From: an uncultured Prevotella sp.
Lineage (GTDB): Bacteria > Bacteroidota > Bacteroidia > Bacteroidales > Bacteroidaceae
Assembly (NCBI GenBank): GCA_944319935.1
Contig: CALUFM010000004.1
Span: 1 to 64,000, forward strand
DNA length: 64,000 nt
Direction of reading: 5' to 3'
Below, in pieces: positions 50,019 through 59,114 of the stretch. Each line of letters starts with the position of its first letter. Position 1 is the first letter of the stretch. A program made the position numbers and the translations under genes. The notes beneath the pieces are model-generated. The model was given only the letters and a program-made list of their open reading frames with translations, was not told the DNA's origin and ran no database searches.

Positions 50019-50963
50019 ATGAAAGAAAACAGAATAACAAGGCTTTTCGGAATAAAGCATCCCGTCATTCAGGGCGGGATGGTGTGGTGCAGCGGCTGGC
50101 GGCTGGCTTCGGCGGTGAGCAACGCCGGCGGGTTGGGCTTGCTCGGGGCTGGCTCCATGCACCCGGAGACGCTTGAAGAACACATCGCCAAGATGCGCAC
50201 GGCCACCGACAAGCCATGGGGAGTGAACGTTCCGCTGATGTATCCAGAGATTGACCGCCTCATGCGGCTAATCATTGACAGCGGGGTGAAAATCGTCTTC
50301 ACGTCGGCGGGCAGCCCCAAGAAGTTCACGCCGATGCTCCATGAGGCCGGCGTAAAGGTGGCCCATGTGGTGTCGAGCAGCAAGTTCGCGGTGAAATGCG
50401 AAGAGGCTGGAGTTGACGCCGTGGTGGCCGAGGGCTTTGAGGCGGGCGGACACAACGGCCGTGAGGAGACAACCACGATGACGCTCATCCCCCAAGTGCG
50501 CCGCGCCACGAGCCTGCCGCTAATAGCCGCGGGCGGGATTGCGTCGGGCGAAGCCATGCTCGCCTCGATGGTTCTCGGCGCGGAGGGCGTACAGATAGGC
50601 ACGCTGTTCGCCCTGACCGATGAGAGTTCGGCCTCTGACGAGTTCAAGCAGCGGTGCATATCGCTGCAAGAGGGCGACACGATGCTGTGCCTGAAGAAGC
50701 TCGCCCCCACCCGACTTGTCAAGAACTCGCTTTATGATAAGGTGAGGGAGGCTGAAGATGGCGGCGCGTCGGCCGACGACCTGCGCGCGATTTTGGGCAA
50801 GGCGGCATCGAAGCGCGGCATCTTCGAGGGCGACACCGAGGGCGGAGAGCTTGAAATCGGACAAATAGCGTCGGCCATAAAGGCGGTGAAGCCTGTGGCC
50901 GAAGTGATGAAAGAGCTTATAGAGGGATACGAGAAGAGCCTGCACGCCATTATCGGTAGTTAA
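50019..50963 (+). CDS. Nitronate monooxygenase / FabK-like flavoprotein
   Basis: A 314-residue FMN-dependent TIM barrel of the 2-nitropropane dioxygenase family, which includes enoyl-ACP reductase FabK. I chose the ATG at 50019 (MKENRITRLFGIKHPVIQGG). An in-frame GTG at 49860 lies in the tracrRNA and would add 53 meaningless residues. GGLGLLGAGSM, GGHNGREE and AAGGIASGEAM are FMN-binding loops. It could detoxify nitronates or act in fatty acid synthesis; sequence alone does not tell. Confidence 0.9.
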   Translation: MKENRITRLFGIKHPVIQGGMVWCSGWRLASAVSNAGGLGLLGAGSMHPETLEEHIAKMRTATDKPWGVNVPLMYPEIDRLMRLIIDSGVKIVFTSAGSPKKFTPMLHEAGVKVAHVVSSSKFAVKCEEAGVDAVVAEGFEAGGHNGREETTTMTLIPQVRRATSLPLIAAGGIASGEAMLASMVLGAEGVQIGTLFALTDESSASDEFKQRCISLQEGDTMLCLKKLAPTRLVKNSLYDKVREAEDGGASADDLRAILGKAASKRGIFEGDTEGGELEIGQIASAIKAVKPVAEVMKELIEGYEKSLHAIIGS

Positions 50964-51272
50964 AATAGTTAGGGTAGTCAAGGGAGTTAAAGGCAAATGC
51001 CTTGTTGTTGATGTGGTCTATTATCAACAGCAAGGCATTCGTCTTTTACTACCTTGACTACTTTTAACTACTCTAAGTCCTTTAACTACTCTGAGAAATA
51101 AAGCAACAAGGCATTTGTCTTTAACTCCCTTAACTACTCTAACTCCTTTAACTCCTAAAGGAAACAAAGCAACAGGGCATTTGTCTTTAACTACTTAGCG
51201 AGTGAAACGAGCGTTAACTACTTTAACTCCTTTAACCACCCAATAAAACTCCTTTAACTACCAAAAAGAACT
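50964..51272. repeat. Dense TTTAACTCC/TTTAACTAC word repeats
   Basis: The whole 309-bp gap between convergent genes is made of words such as TTTAACTAC, TTTAACTCC, GGCATTTGTC and their inverses. GGCAAATGCCTTGTTGTTGA at 50991 is mirrored by TCAACAGCAAGGCATTCGTC near 51023. The block ACTTAGCGAGTGAAACGAGC at 51200 recurs at 57520 (inverted) and 62305. No gene. Confidence 0.8.
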
Positions 51273-52709
51273 TTAACTCCCCATATTATTAAACCCCTTC
51301 TTCATCCACTTGCCGCTGAACAGGCGGACAAGGAAGATGGTTCCGCGGAACGTCAGTTCCACGGCCATAGCCGTCCATACGCCGAGCAAGCCGTAAGTTG
51401 GGGCAAGATAAGCGGCAAGCGTAAGCCTCACCAGCCACATGCTCGCAAGGTTCATGCACGCCGGCAAGAGCGTGTCGCCGGCCCCAAGGCATACGCTGTA
51501 AGTCACGATGGCGGCGGCGAACATCGGTTCGGCAAAGGCCTCTATGCGCAACGACTGCGCCCCGAGCAGGCGCACCTGCTCGTCAGGCGTCATCACGCCT
51601 ATCATCTCAGGGGCGAAGACATACATCACCGCGCCCATTAAGGCCATCACGCCCATGCCCATGAACACCGTGCGGTAAGCGAAGCTGCGCGCCAACTGCG
51701 CACGCCCCGCGCCTATGCTCTGGCCTACAAGCGTCGTGGCGGCGTCGCCTATGCCGTAGCCGGGCATGTAGCAGAGGCTCTCGGCGGTGATGGCCAGCGT
51801 GTTGGCCGCAATGGCGATGTTGCCCAGCGGGGCCACGATGATGGTGCTTACTATCTGCGCGCCGCTCATCATCATGTACTGCGCGCCCATAGGCAGGCTA
51901 ACCTTGGCGGCGTTGCGCAGGTAATTCCACATCGGCGCGAATGTCCACTTCTCGCCTTTGAGCGACAGTTCGGGCGACTTGACCGTGGCGAACCACACGA
52001 GCATCACGCCCGTCACGGCGTAAGCCAAGGCCGTGCCCAAAGCCGCGCCGGGCACGCCCATGCCAGCTCCGGGCATAGTCATGCTGACGCCCAGCAGCGT
52101 CACGGGGCGCGTCTCGTAAATCAAGAAGTAATTGAAAACAACGTCAAGCAGGCACATCAGTATGCTGACCATGCTCGGCACGCGCATGTTGCCCGAACAT
52201 TTCAGCATGCTTGACGACAGTATGCCGATTTGGTAAACGGGCAAGGCGAGGCAGTAAATGGTGAAATACGCCGTGGCGTCGCCGCAGATGTCGGCCCCGC
52301 CGCCCAACCACCGCGGCAGCGGGCCGGCTATGGCCACGCAGACCGCCGTCAGCAGCAGCGTGAACAACGCCGTGGCCATAAGCCCCTGGCGGAACACGTC
52401 ACGGGCCTTGCCGAAGTCGTTAGCCCCTATGAAATGGGCCACCTGCACCGAAAAACCCAGCGCGGCGGCCGACGTCAGCCCGCCGAAGAGCCACGTGGTT
52501 GACTCCACTATGCCTATCGACGCCGACGCCCTCGCACCGAGCGACCCCACCATCGAGGCGTCGATGTAAAACATCATGATTGTGGTTAGCTGGGCGAGGA
52601 TTGACGGCACGCTGAGCTGCACTATCAGTTGCAGCTTCTGGCCGCCGCTCATCTCTCCGCCGTTGCGTATCATCGCAAGCAGCGCATTGTCTTTGTCACT
52701 TGAAAACAT
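51273..52709 (-). CDS. MATE family efflux transporter
   Basis: A 478-residue transporter with 12 membrane helices. The start KLIVQLSVPSILAQLTTIMMFYIDASMVGSLG region is typical of MATE proteins of the DinF/NorM type, and FGGLTSAAALGFSVQVAHFIGA and IGDAATTLVGQSIGAGR are conserved. It would export cationic drugs by Na+ or H+ exchange. Stand-alone gene with its promoter at the right end (minus strand TAATTTCG near 52720). Confidence 0.9.
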   Translation of the reverse strand: MFSSDKDNALLAMIRNGGEMSGGQKLQLIVQLSVPSILAQLTTIMMFYIDASMVGSLGARASASIGIVESTTWLFGGLTSAAALGFSVQVAHFIGANDFGKARDVFRQGLMATALFTLLLTAVCVAIAGPLPRWLGGGADICGDATAYFTIYCLALPVYQIGILSSSMLKCSGNMRVPSMVSILMCLLDVVFNYFLIYETRPVTLLGVSMTMPGAGMGVPGAALGTALAYAVTGVMLVWFATVKSPELSLKGEKWTFAPMWNYLRNAAKVSLPMGAQYMMMSGAQIVSTIIVAPLGNIAIAANTLAITAESLCYMPGYGIGDAATTLVGQSIGAGRAQLARSFAYRTVFMGMGVMALMGAVMYVFAPEMIGVMTPDEQVRLLGAQSLRIEAFAEPMFAAAIVTYSVCLGAGDTLLPACMNLASMWLVRLTLAAYLAPTYGLLGVWTAMAVELTFRGTIFLVRLFSGKWMKKGFNNMGS

Positions 52710-53346
52710 CGTGCGAAATTACTACTTTTACGCCAATTACACAAACGTTGGACAACAAAAAAAGACGGAAGCCACATTACCGGCTACCGTCAATATTTGT
52801 CAACATTGATTATGAAAACTTACATTCAAAAAGAATCGGAGGCCGTGCCTGTTACTGCTTTCTCCCGCCCCCGAGACCTGTTGCTGTATGTACAGCAAAC
52901 AGGATTTCTCTCACATCTTGTTACCTAAACAAATCTTTTACCCTAAACCTAATGAAAAACATCCATGCCTCACGGCATCCGTCATCCTTAAACAAACAAT
53001 CTACACTTACCTTTATAACTTAATACCTATTGAATAACTAATACCTATTTGTCTTGTTTTGACGGTGCAAAGATACTACTGTTTGCGCACACAGGCAAGA
53101 AAGTTGTCCTTTTTCACACCTTACCCGACTTTTTTTTGATTTACATCAAGTTCTTCCTTGCGGAGCAAAAAATATCAGCAAACATGGTTACAACAGTCCC
53201 GCACGCCGCCAAGGCATGAGCGGCGGCGCAACCGACTGTGGCACAACGGATTGCGATATGCCATGTTTTGGAGTGCGAAACATGGCGTTTCACAGCGCGT
53301 TTCGCCGCCTTTTACAACACGAAAGACGGCGAAACGCGAAAAAGAA
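52710..53346. other. Gap with low-complexity and REP-like sequence
   Basis: No gene that I can support. 53015-53045 has the repeat AATACCTATT twice. 53260-53340 holds REP-like palindromes: the left arm GCGTTTCGCCG pairs with CGGCGAAACGC around ACAACACGAAAG. The rest has nothing recognisable. Confidence 0.55.
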
Positions 53347-54099
53347 TCAAAGCGAATTATAGCGGTTTATCAGCTTGCGGCGGAAAAAACGGCCTACTTT
53401 CACATAGTCGATATTGTCAAACGGAGGGAAAAAGCGGCACACATTGTCGCGCACCTCAAGCAGGTAGTTCACGTTGATGATGAACTTCTGGCCCACCTGC
53501 ACAAAACTGTCGTCAATCCCGAGCAGTGTGTCTTTAGTCACGTTGCGCTTCAGGCGCAGCGGACGGTCGCACCCTGCGGCGACAGCCGTCCACACACGGG
53601 TGTCATGGTCGTAAATGAACACGCAGATGTCGCATATCCGCACCAGCCTGAAGTCAACCGAGTTGGTGTAGAACAGCAGCTTCCCGCCATCACGCCTCAC
53701 GGGCTCGCCTGTTTTCGCCTGGCGCGGAGCGTCAGCCACGTCGGCCGAGAAGCGTCTCATTATGGTGTCAAGCTCGCCCTCGTCAACGGGCTTCAGCAGG
53801 AAGTCGAACGCCTTGTTCCTGAACGCCGGCAGCATATAGTCGGCGTAAGCCGTGTACATCACCACGTGGCACGCCCCGTCAGCCGCGCCGTTCATGCGCT
53901 CAAGAAACTCTATGCCGGTCATGTCGGGCAGCTCTACGTCCAAGAACAGCAGCTCGGGCTTGCGCCTCGCCACCTCGCGCAAGCCGTCCTCGCCGCACGT
54001 TGCGGTGGCCACAACCTGCACGTCGGCGTACTTTTCCAACTTGTCGGCAAGGCAGACTACCGCCGCGTCGGAATCGTCTACAATTACAGTGTTAATCAT
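53347..54099 (-). CDS. LytTR-family response regulator
   Basis: A 250-residue regulator. The receiver domain has VDDSD (acidic pocket), phosphoacceptor in LLFLDVELPDMTG (D54), and KPVDE near its end. The C-terminal LytTR DNA-binding domain is at about 140-250 (YTNSVDFRLVRICDICVFIYD, FINVNYLLEV region). It is encoded 18 bp downstream of the sensor kinase gene, its partner. Confidence 0.92.
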   Translation of the reverse strand: MINTVIVDDSDAAVVCLADKLEKYADVQVVATATCGEDGLREVARRKPELLFLDVELPDMTGIEFLERMNGAADGACHVVMYTAYADYMLPAFRNKAFDFLLKPVDEGELDTIMRRFSADVADAPRQAKTGEPVRRDGGKLLFYTNSVDFRLVRICDICVFIYDHDTRVWTAVAAGCDRPLRLKRNVTKDTLLGIDDSFVQVGQKFIINVNYLLEVRDNVCRFFPPFDNIDYVKVGRFFRRKLINRYNSL

Positions 54100-54117
54100 T
54101 CCCTTAGATGTTTGATG

Positions 54118-56145
54118 TCATCCTACGCAAACGGACTTCAGCCCCAGCGGCACAGCCAACGCCACCTCGCATCCCGCGATGCCCCCGCCAGGCGCGGGCA
54201 CGTTGCGCACCATGAGCCTGATTTTCCGCTTGTTTTCACGGTTTATTATGTTGATGGTATTCCTGATGACCTTCAGCCCGGTCTTCGTTGACGACGGGTC
54301 AGAGCGGCGAATGTCAAATCCCGTGCCGTTGTCGGCCACCGTTATGTTGCATGTCGCGCCGTCACACGTCACCGTCACACGCAGCCGCTTCTCCCCCTCG
54401 CGCCCTTTCAGGCCGTGCTTTATCGAGTTCTCCACAAGTATCTGCACGAACATTGACGGCACCATGACCTCCTCAAGCACGCTGTCGGACGGCGCGTCGA
54501 TGCCGAAGTCAAGCCCGCCGCGCAAGTCACGGCCTGCGACGCTGACGTAAAACCTCACGAAGTCAAGCTCTTCTTTCAGCGAAACGAGGTCGCGCCCCGA
54601 CATGTTCAGGTTGGCCCTTATCAGCTTGGCCAGCGTCATAAGCTCGCCGGCGTCGTCAGGCGAGGTGCGTGCCAGGCGGTTGTTAAGCACATTGAAGATG
54701 AAATGCGGCGATATGCGCTGCCTCACGTTCATCAGCCTTAGCTGCATAAGCTGCATGTCAAGCTGCAGCCTGCGCTTCCTCGCGAAAGTGTATCCGTAGA
54801 GAAACAGCAGCACAAGCACTACGACGAGCAGCCCGCCTACGTACAGCCAGAGCGTTACGGCGCGGATGTCGGCGTCCTTGGCTTGCATTTCCAGCGTGTG
54901 GTGCAGTTGCAAGGTGTCCTGCTCATAGCGCATCATGATTTCGGAGGCGCGCATGTTCGCTATGTTGTGTTTCAGCGAGTCGTTGCGCTCCACGCTCCTG
55001 CCCAGGTTCTCGTAGGCCGCCTTGTAGTCGCCGCGTTGCACGTAGTATTCGCGCAGGTAACGCTGCCTTATGTTCACGATGTTGAAGTCTATCGTCGCAT
55101 TGGAGTCACCGCTGTCGAGCAGCCGCCTCACTGTGGCCGTGTCGCCCTCCTTCAGCGCAAGCCCCATGCGGATGGTGTGGGCGTAGTATACGGCCGTCTC
55201 GTCGCCGAGCTTCGTGAAGAACGCCTCGGCCGGTTCAAGCGTCTTGCGCGCTAAGTCATACTGCCCGAGGTTCAGGTAGAGGTCGGCCATGTTCACCAAG
55301 CACAGGTACATGTCGTAACTGTCGTGCATGCCGTTGTCCTCAACCAGCTTCTTCATGCGCTGAAAAACGGCCAGCGACGCCTTGTAGTCGCCCGTATAAT
55401 AATAGTAGTTGCCGTAATTTGTCAGGAAGTAGAGCTGCATGTTCAGCGGCATGAGCGAGAAGTTGCGGTCTGCCGTCCTGTAACATTCAAGCGAAGAGTC
55501 ATGGTCTCCGAGGTTGAGGTATATCCTGCCAAGCCCCAGGTACAGGCTTATGTTGTCTTTCTCGGGCTGTTGCAGCGAGTCGGCCAGGAACAATGCGCGG
55601 CGGTACCAGTAAGCTGCGCGCGGCATGTCGTTGGCCGACACGTAAGCGTCGCCAAGGTTGGCGCACACGTCGGGGAGGCGTTTTTCCGCGTCGCTGCCGA
55701 ACAGAAGCGAGTAAGCCTCGCTGTAAGCGCGTATCGCCATGCCCGGTTCGTAGTGCAGCTTGTAATAATGACTGCCCTTGATGTTCAGCAGCATGCCCCT
55801 CATGCCGTCAACCCTCGGCGTGCGCTTCTGCCTTGCCAGGTAAGCGTCCACCTCGTTCCAGCGCAGTGCCAAAGTGTCTGGCATGCCGCGCTGCACGGCA
55901 TATCGCATCATCCTCAGGTACCAGTCACAGCGCGTGAGGCTGTCGTCGGCACTCTCGAGACCGGCTTTCAGCATGTCGAGCGAGCGTGGAGAGTTGGCCG
56001 ACAGCGAGTCGTCAGCGGCGGCGAGGGCGGCCGTTTCCTCGGCGGTGCGCATGCCGTCGCCGCCATAGCCTCCTCCACAAGAGACGGCCAAGCATGACAC
56101 CAGCACCGCCAACACGGATTTAATGTATATCACACAAGTCCTCAT
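54118..56145 (-). CDS. TPR-containing sensor histidine kinase (LytS-like)
   Basis: A 675-residue membrane kinase. An N-terminal signal with lipobox VSC (Cys23) suggests lipidation. Residues about 50-400 form TPR repeats outside the membrane (ANLGDAYVSANDMPRAAYWYRRAL). One transmembrane helix is at 429-452. The kinase core has the His_kinase H-box ISPHFIFNVLNN (H481), N-box LVENSIKHGLK (N573) and G-box DNGTGF. It probably senses a protein or peptide through the TPRs and signals to the LytTR regulator 18 bp downstream. The ligand is unknown. Confidence 0.9.
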   Translation of the reverse strand: MRTCVIYIKSVLAVLVSCLAVSCGGGYGGDGMRTAEETAALAAADDSLSANSPRSLDMLKAGLESADDSLTRCDWYLRMMRYAVQRGMPDTLALRWNEVDAYLARQKRTPRVDGMRGMLLNIKGSHYYKLHYEPGMAIRAYSEAYSLLFGSDAEKRLPDVCANLGDAYVSANDMPRAAYWYRRALFLADSLQQPEKDNISLYLGLGRIYLNLGDHDSSLECYRTADRNFSLMPLNMQLYFLTNYGNYYYYTGDYKASLAVFQRMKKLVEDNGMHDSYDMYLCLVNMADLYLNLGQYDLARKTLEPAEAFFTKLGDETAVYYAHTIRMGLALKEGDTATVRRLLDSGDSNATIDFNIVNIRQRYLREYYVQRGDYKAAYENLGRSVERNDSLKHNIANMRASEIMMRYEQDTLQLHHTLEMQAKDADIRAVTLWLYVGGLLVVVLVLLFLYGYTFARKRRLQLDMQLMQLRLMNVRQRISPHFIFNVLNNRLARTSPDDAGELMTLAKLIRANLNMSGRDLVSLKEELDFVRFYVSVAGRDLRGGLDFGIDAPSDSVLEEVMVPSMFVQILVENSIKHGLKGREGEKRLRVTVTCDGATCNITVADNGTGFDIRRSDPSSTKTGLKVIRNTINIINRENKRKIRLMVRNVPAPGGGIAGCEVALAVPLGLKSVCVG

Positions 56146-56306
56146 TGCCCCTTAACACGCGCCGAGGCGCGCCTGACTCCTTGTTTTCATTACGACATTA
56201 GATTATCTTCCACCTGAAATTTAGGTTGTGCAAAGATAACAAAAAACATTTAAAATTTCGCATGAAAACCTGCGCCAAACTGTACATTTATCGACATTTT
56301 CAAACA

Positions 56307-56348
56307 GAAAAAGGCCGAACTGTAAACGTTTGGTTTACAGTTCGGCCT
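56307..56348 (-). terminator. Terminator of the phosphatase gene
   Basis: Sixteen base pairs (56312-56327 with 56333-56348) around a 5-nt loop; on the minus strand it is followed by TTTTTC. Confidence 0.88.
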
Positions 56349-56371
56349 CATGCCTTACGCCAACACGGCTG

Positions 56372-56914
56372 TCATCCCTGCTTAACCATCCAGCCGATGA
56401 TGCCGTCACAGGCATCCTCAATCAGGTCGAGAGCCAGTTCGAAGTCCTTGTCGCCGCCGTAATACGGGTCGGGCACAGTGTCATATCCCGGATGGCTGGT
56501 CATGAAGTCGGCGGCGCACATCACCTTGGCGCGCTCCTCTTCCGTGCGTGCGAGGCGGCGCAGGTCGGCCATGTTCTCATGGTCCATGCCGAAAATGTAA
56601 TCGAAGCGCGCAAAATCCTCCTGCTTGATTTGCCGCGCTATGCTGCTGACGTCATAGCCCCGGCGCGCCCCGTGGCTGCGCATGCGGCGGTCGGGCAACT
56701 GCCCCTCGTGCCAAGAGCCTATGCCGGCCGAGTCAACATGCACGTCGGCGCATATCGGCCAATGGCCTTCCAGCTTCTTTTTCATTATCGCCTCGGCGGC
56801 CGGCGAGCGGCAGATGTTGCCAAGGCAGACAAAGAGAATGGACAGGCTTTCGCCATGACATGCGCCCGTACCTTCTTCAAAAGAGGGCGTTCGATTATTT
56901 CCAACAGTATTCAT
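56372..56914 (-). CDS. Low-molecular-weight protein-tyrosine phosphatase
   Basis: A 180-residue phosphatase. The P-loop VCLGNICRS (C-X5-R) and the distal DPYYGG with catalytic aspartate are intact. The start at 56914 puts about 25 residues ahead of the usual family start (LSILFVCLGN), so the true start may be further in at a non-ATG codon. Such enzymes act on tyrosine kinases of capsule export or on arginine phosphate. It is 17 bp downstream of the acetyltransferase gene. Confidence 0.92.
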   Translation of the reverse strand: MNTVGNNRTPSFEEGTGACHGESLSILFVCLGNICRSPAAEAIMKKKLEGHWPICADVHVDSAGIGSWHEGQLPDRRMRSHGARRGYDVSSIARQIKQEDFARFDYIFGMDHENMADLRRLARTEEERAKVMCAADFMTSHPGYDTVPDPYYGGDKDFELALDLIEDACDGIIGWMVKQG

Positions 56915-56931
56915 TGATTGCTGATTTGATG

Positions 56932-57486
56932 TTATTCGCCTACCTTTCTGATTACTTTCGCGGGATTGCCCACGGCCACGCAGTCGTCAGGGATGTCTTT
57001 CGTCACCACGCTGCCCGCCCCGATGATGCACCGCTTGCCTATGGTGACGCCGGGGCACACGATCACTCCGCCGCCAAGCCATGTGTCCTCGCCGATGGTT
57101 ACGGGGTAAGCCGTCTCCACAGTCTTGCGCCTCAGCACGTGGTTTTCAGGATGGTGGGGCGTGTAGAGCTGGCAGTGCGGGCCGATTTTCACGTTGTCTT
57201 CCAGCGTGATATAGCCTCCGTCAAGCATCGTGCAGTTGTAGTTGACAAACACGTTGCGGCCTACCTTGATACCGTTGCCGTGGTCGCAATGGAACGGCGG
57301 GCAGATGGTGCTGTCCTCCGGGATGCCGGGGATGAGGTCTTCGATGGCTTCACGGTAGCCGTCGCTTGTCAGCGTCATCGTCTGCAACCGCGTGCATACT
57401 TCCTTTGCATGTCTGAGGCTCGCAAGGATTTCCGGGTCGGAGAAGTCGTACAGCTCTTGGCTGCGCATCTTTTCAAATTCGGTCAT
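56932..57486 (-). CDS. Maltose/galactoside O-acetyltransferase-like protein
   Basis: A 184-residue hexapeptide-repeat acetyltransferase of the Maa/LacA type. The N-terminal Mac domain (MRSQELYDFSDPEILA) and the left-handed helix with VFVNYNCTMLDGGYITLEDNVKIGP, TPHHPENH and catalytic histidine are clear. VNIGEDTWLGGGVIVCPGVTIG-like repeats follow. It acetylates sugars with acetyl-CoA; the acceptor is unknown. Confidence 0.93.
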   Translation of the reverse strand: MTEFEKMRSQELYDFSDPEILASLRHAKEVCTRLQTMTLTSDGYREAIEDLIPGIPEDSTICPPFHCDHGNGIKVGRNVFVNYNCTMLDGGYITLEDNVKIGPHCQLYTPHHPENHVLRRKTVETAYPVTIGEDTWLGGGVIVCPGVTIGKRCIIGAGSVVTKDIPDDCVAVGNPAKVIRKVGE

Positions 57487-57494
57487 GGTTGTAT

Positions 57495-57640
57495 GTGGTA
57501 GTTAAAGGAGTTAAAGTAGTTAACGCTCGTTTCACTCGCTAAGTAGTTAAAGACAAATGCTTTGCTGTTTTGTTTCTTTTAGGAGTCAAAGGAGTTAATG
57601 TAGTTAAGGGAGTTAAAGACAAATGCCTTGTTGCTTATGG
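57495..57640. repeat. TTTAACTCC-family word repeats (inverted orientation)
   Basis: GTAGTTAAAGGAGTTAAAG and GTTAACGCTCGTTTCACTCGC are the reverse complements of words at 51200 and 62305. The block separates two minus-strand acyltransferase genes. Confidence 0.75.
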
Positions 57641-57660
57641 GTTGCTTGATTTTCATTTTT

Positions 57661-58227
57661 TTAATTGTCAATTGCCGCTTTGCGGCTTACTATGACCGCC
57701 GGGTTGCCCTTTACGGTGCAGCCCGGAGGCACGTCATTGCTCACCACCGCGCCCGCGCCTATGGTCACGTTGTCGCCTATGGTGACGTGGCCGAACACCG
57801 TCGCGCCGGTAAAGACCTTCACATTGTCGCCGATTGTGGGACGGCCGTCACGTCCGTTGCCGAGGGTGACGAGGTGCAGGCAGTAGAAGTTACGGCCTAT
57901 GCGGTCGGCGTTGAGGTACGTGGCGTAAGTATGCTCGAGGTGGCATCCGGGGCCGATGTCAGGACAGGTGATGTGCAGCGTAGGGTCGCCGGGCATCAGC
58001 CACTTGATGAACACCGAGCGGTATTCGCCCAGACGATAGTAGAACAGGTTGCGGAACACCTTTTGCCGGGTGCATACCTTGATGAACGTCGTCACCGAAC
58101 CGCGCCCCTCGCCATACCGCTCAAGGTCGGCGTCAATGGTCTTCTTGAAACGCAGATACCATAATATGTGCGGCAACATGCGCAGCGTGGAGGCCGACAG
58201 GAGGGCAAACTGAGTGTAGGGATTCAT
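57661..58227 (-). CDS. Serine O-acetyltransferase-like hexapeptide acyltransferase
   Basis: A 188-residue protein with an N-terminal helical segment (LRMLPHILWYLRFKK) and a C-terminal left-handed beta helix: LEHTYATYLNADRIG, TLGNGRDGRPTIGDNVKVFTGATVFG and IGDNVTIGAGAVVSNDVPPG. It resembles serine acetyltransferases and polysaccharide acyltransferases found with capsule genes. The first 50 residues do not match CysE well, so cell-surface glycan modification is as likely. Confidence 0.82.
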   Translation of the reverse strand: MNPYTQFALLSASTLRMLPHILWYLRFKKTIDADLERYGEGRGSVTTFIKVCTRQKVFRNLFYYRLGEYRSVFIKWLMPGDPTLHITCPDIGPGCHLEHTYATYLNADRIGRNFYCLHLVTLGNGRDGRPTIGDNVKVFTGATVFGHVTIGDNVTIGAGAVVSNDVPPGCTVKGNPAVIVSRKAAIDN

Positions 58228-58369
58228 CGCATTGTCGTTTATTTCGCCGCAAAGTTAATCATAATCATCGGAATAAGCTAAGATTTTGCGCACTCAGTTT
58301 TGAGCATGGTTGCCTGGAACGGGGAATACGCTGACAGCCAGACTGTTAACCCGGCACGGCAAGCGTCAG

Positions 58370-58460
58370 TCCAAAAGGCGGCAAAACGCGGCGCAAAACA
58401 TGGCTTTTTACACGCCAAAAGGCCATGTTCCGCAATGCAGAACATGGCCTTTCACAATAT
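58370..58460. repeat. REP-like palindromes
   Basis: AAAGGCCATGTTC (58418-58430) pairs with GAACATGGCCTTT (58440-58452). A related AAAACATGGCTTTTT segment precedes it. The stem shares GGCCATGTT with the palindrome at 23880. Confidence 0.75.
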
Positions 58461-58510
58461 CATGCAAACTGTTCCGTTTCGCCACCAGTGCCGCCCTACC
58501 GGCCGCCGCG

Positions 58511-58981
58511 TCACTTCTTCCTGCCGAAGTCGGCGGGTATGTCGCCCCACTTGCGCGTGTCCCACTGTATGATGGGCACACGGAACTGATGCGTCCTCAG
58601 CCACGCCTCGGCGCGCTGGATTACCTGGTGCAGCCCGGCAGTCTTGGGGTTAAGCTCAAGCTTGGTCTTGCACTGCATCTTCCTGACCCACGTTATGGCC
58701 GTGAAACTGTCGCTGTAGATGGTCTTGCGCAGCCCTTTCTGCTCCATAAGGGCGAGGGCGTGGACTATGGCGAGGAACTCCCCGATGTTGTTCGTGCCGA
58801 ACACGGGGCCGTAATGGAACACCTGCGCCCCCGTGGCAAGGTCTATGCCGCGGTACTCCATCTTGCCCGGGTTCCCGCTGCACGCCGCGTCAACGGCGAT
58901 GGCGTCGGCCGAAACGTCAGGCGGTAAAGGCAATACCGTATCGTTGCGATAATCAGGAGGATTGATGATTCCTTTTTGCAT
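58511..58981 (-). CDS. Ribonuclease H-like protein
   Basis: A 156-residue protein from the ATG at 58981 (MQKGIINPPDYRND); the earlier in-frame start at 59023 would add 14 residues. The RNase H fold has AVDAACSGNPGKMEYRG (first aspartate), NNIGEFLAIVHAL (glutamate) and TIYSDSFTAITWV (second aspartate). The last catalytic aspartate may be in PADFG. It would remove RNA from RNA-DNA hybrids. Confidence 0.87.
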   Translation of the reverse strand: MQKGIINPPDYRNDTVLPLPPDVSADAIAVDAACSGNPGKMEYRGIDLATGAQVFHYGPVFGTNNIGEFLAIVHALALMEQKGLRKTIYSDSFTAITWVRKMQCKTKLELNPKTAGLHQVIQRAEAWLRTHQFRVPIIQWDTRKWGDIPADFGRKK

Positions 58982-59071
58982 GGGTTGATTGGAATATATG
59001 CCCAATGAGCCGAATAAGCCCAATGAGCCGATAAACGGCTTCCTTAATTCTTGACTTTTAATTATTACGGT

Positions 59072-59112
59072 GTCACCCTCTCCTCCCCTTAGGGGGAGGT
59101 TGGGAGGGGCTT
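59072..59112. repeat. CTCCCC/GGGGAG hairpin
   Basis: CCTCTCCTCCCC is followed by TTAG and GGGGAGGTTGGGAGGGG. This purine/pyrimidine hairpin just downstream of argS may act as a terminator. Similar sequences are common between genes in Bacteroidetes genomes. Confidence 0.6.
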
Positions 59113-59114
59113 TA

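Noticed and set aside
53158..54291. A 377-codon plus-strand frame
   Set aside because: It lies antisense over the response regulator, whose receiver and LytTR motifs are clear; long antisense frames are common in this GC-rich backbone.
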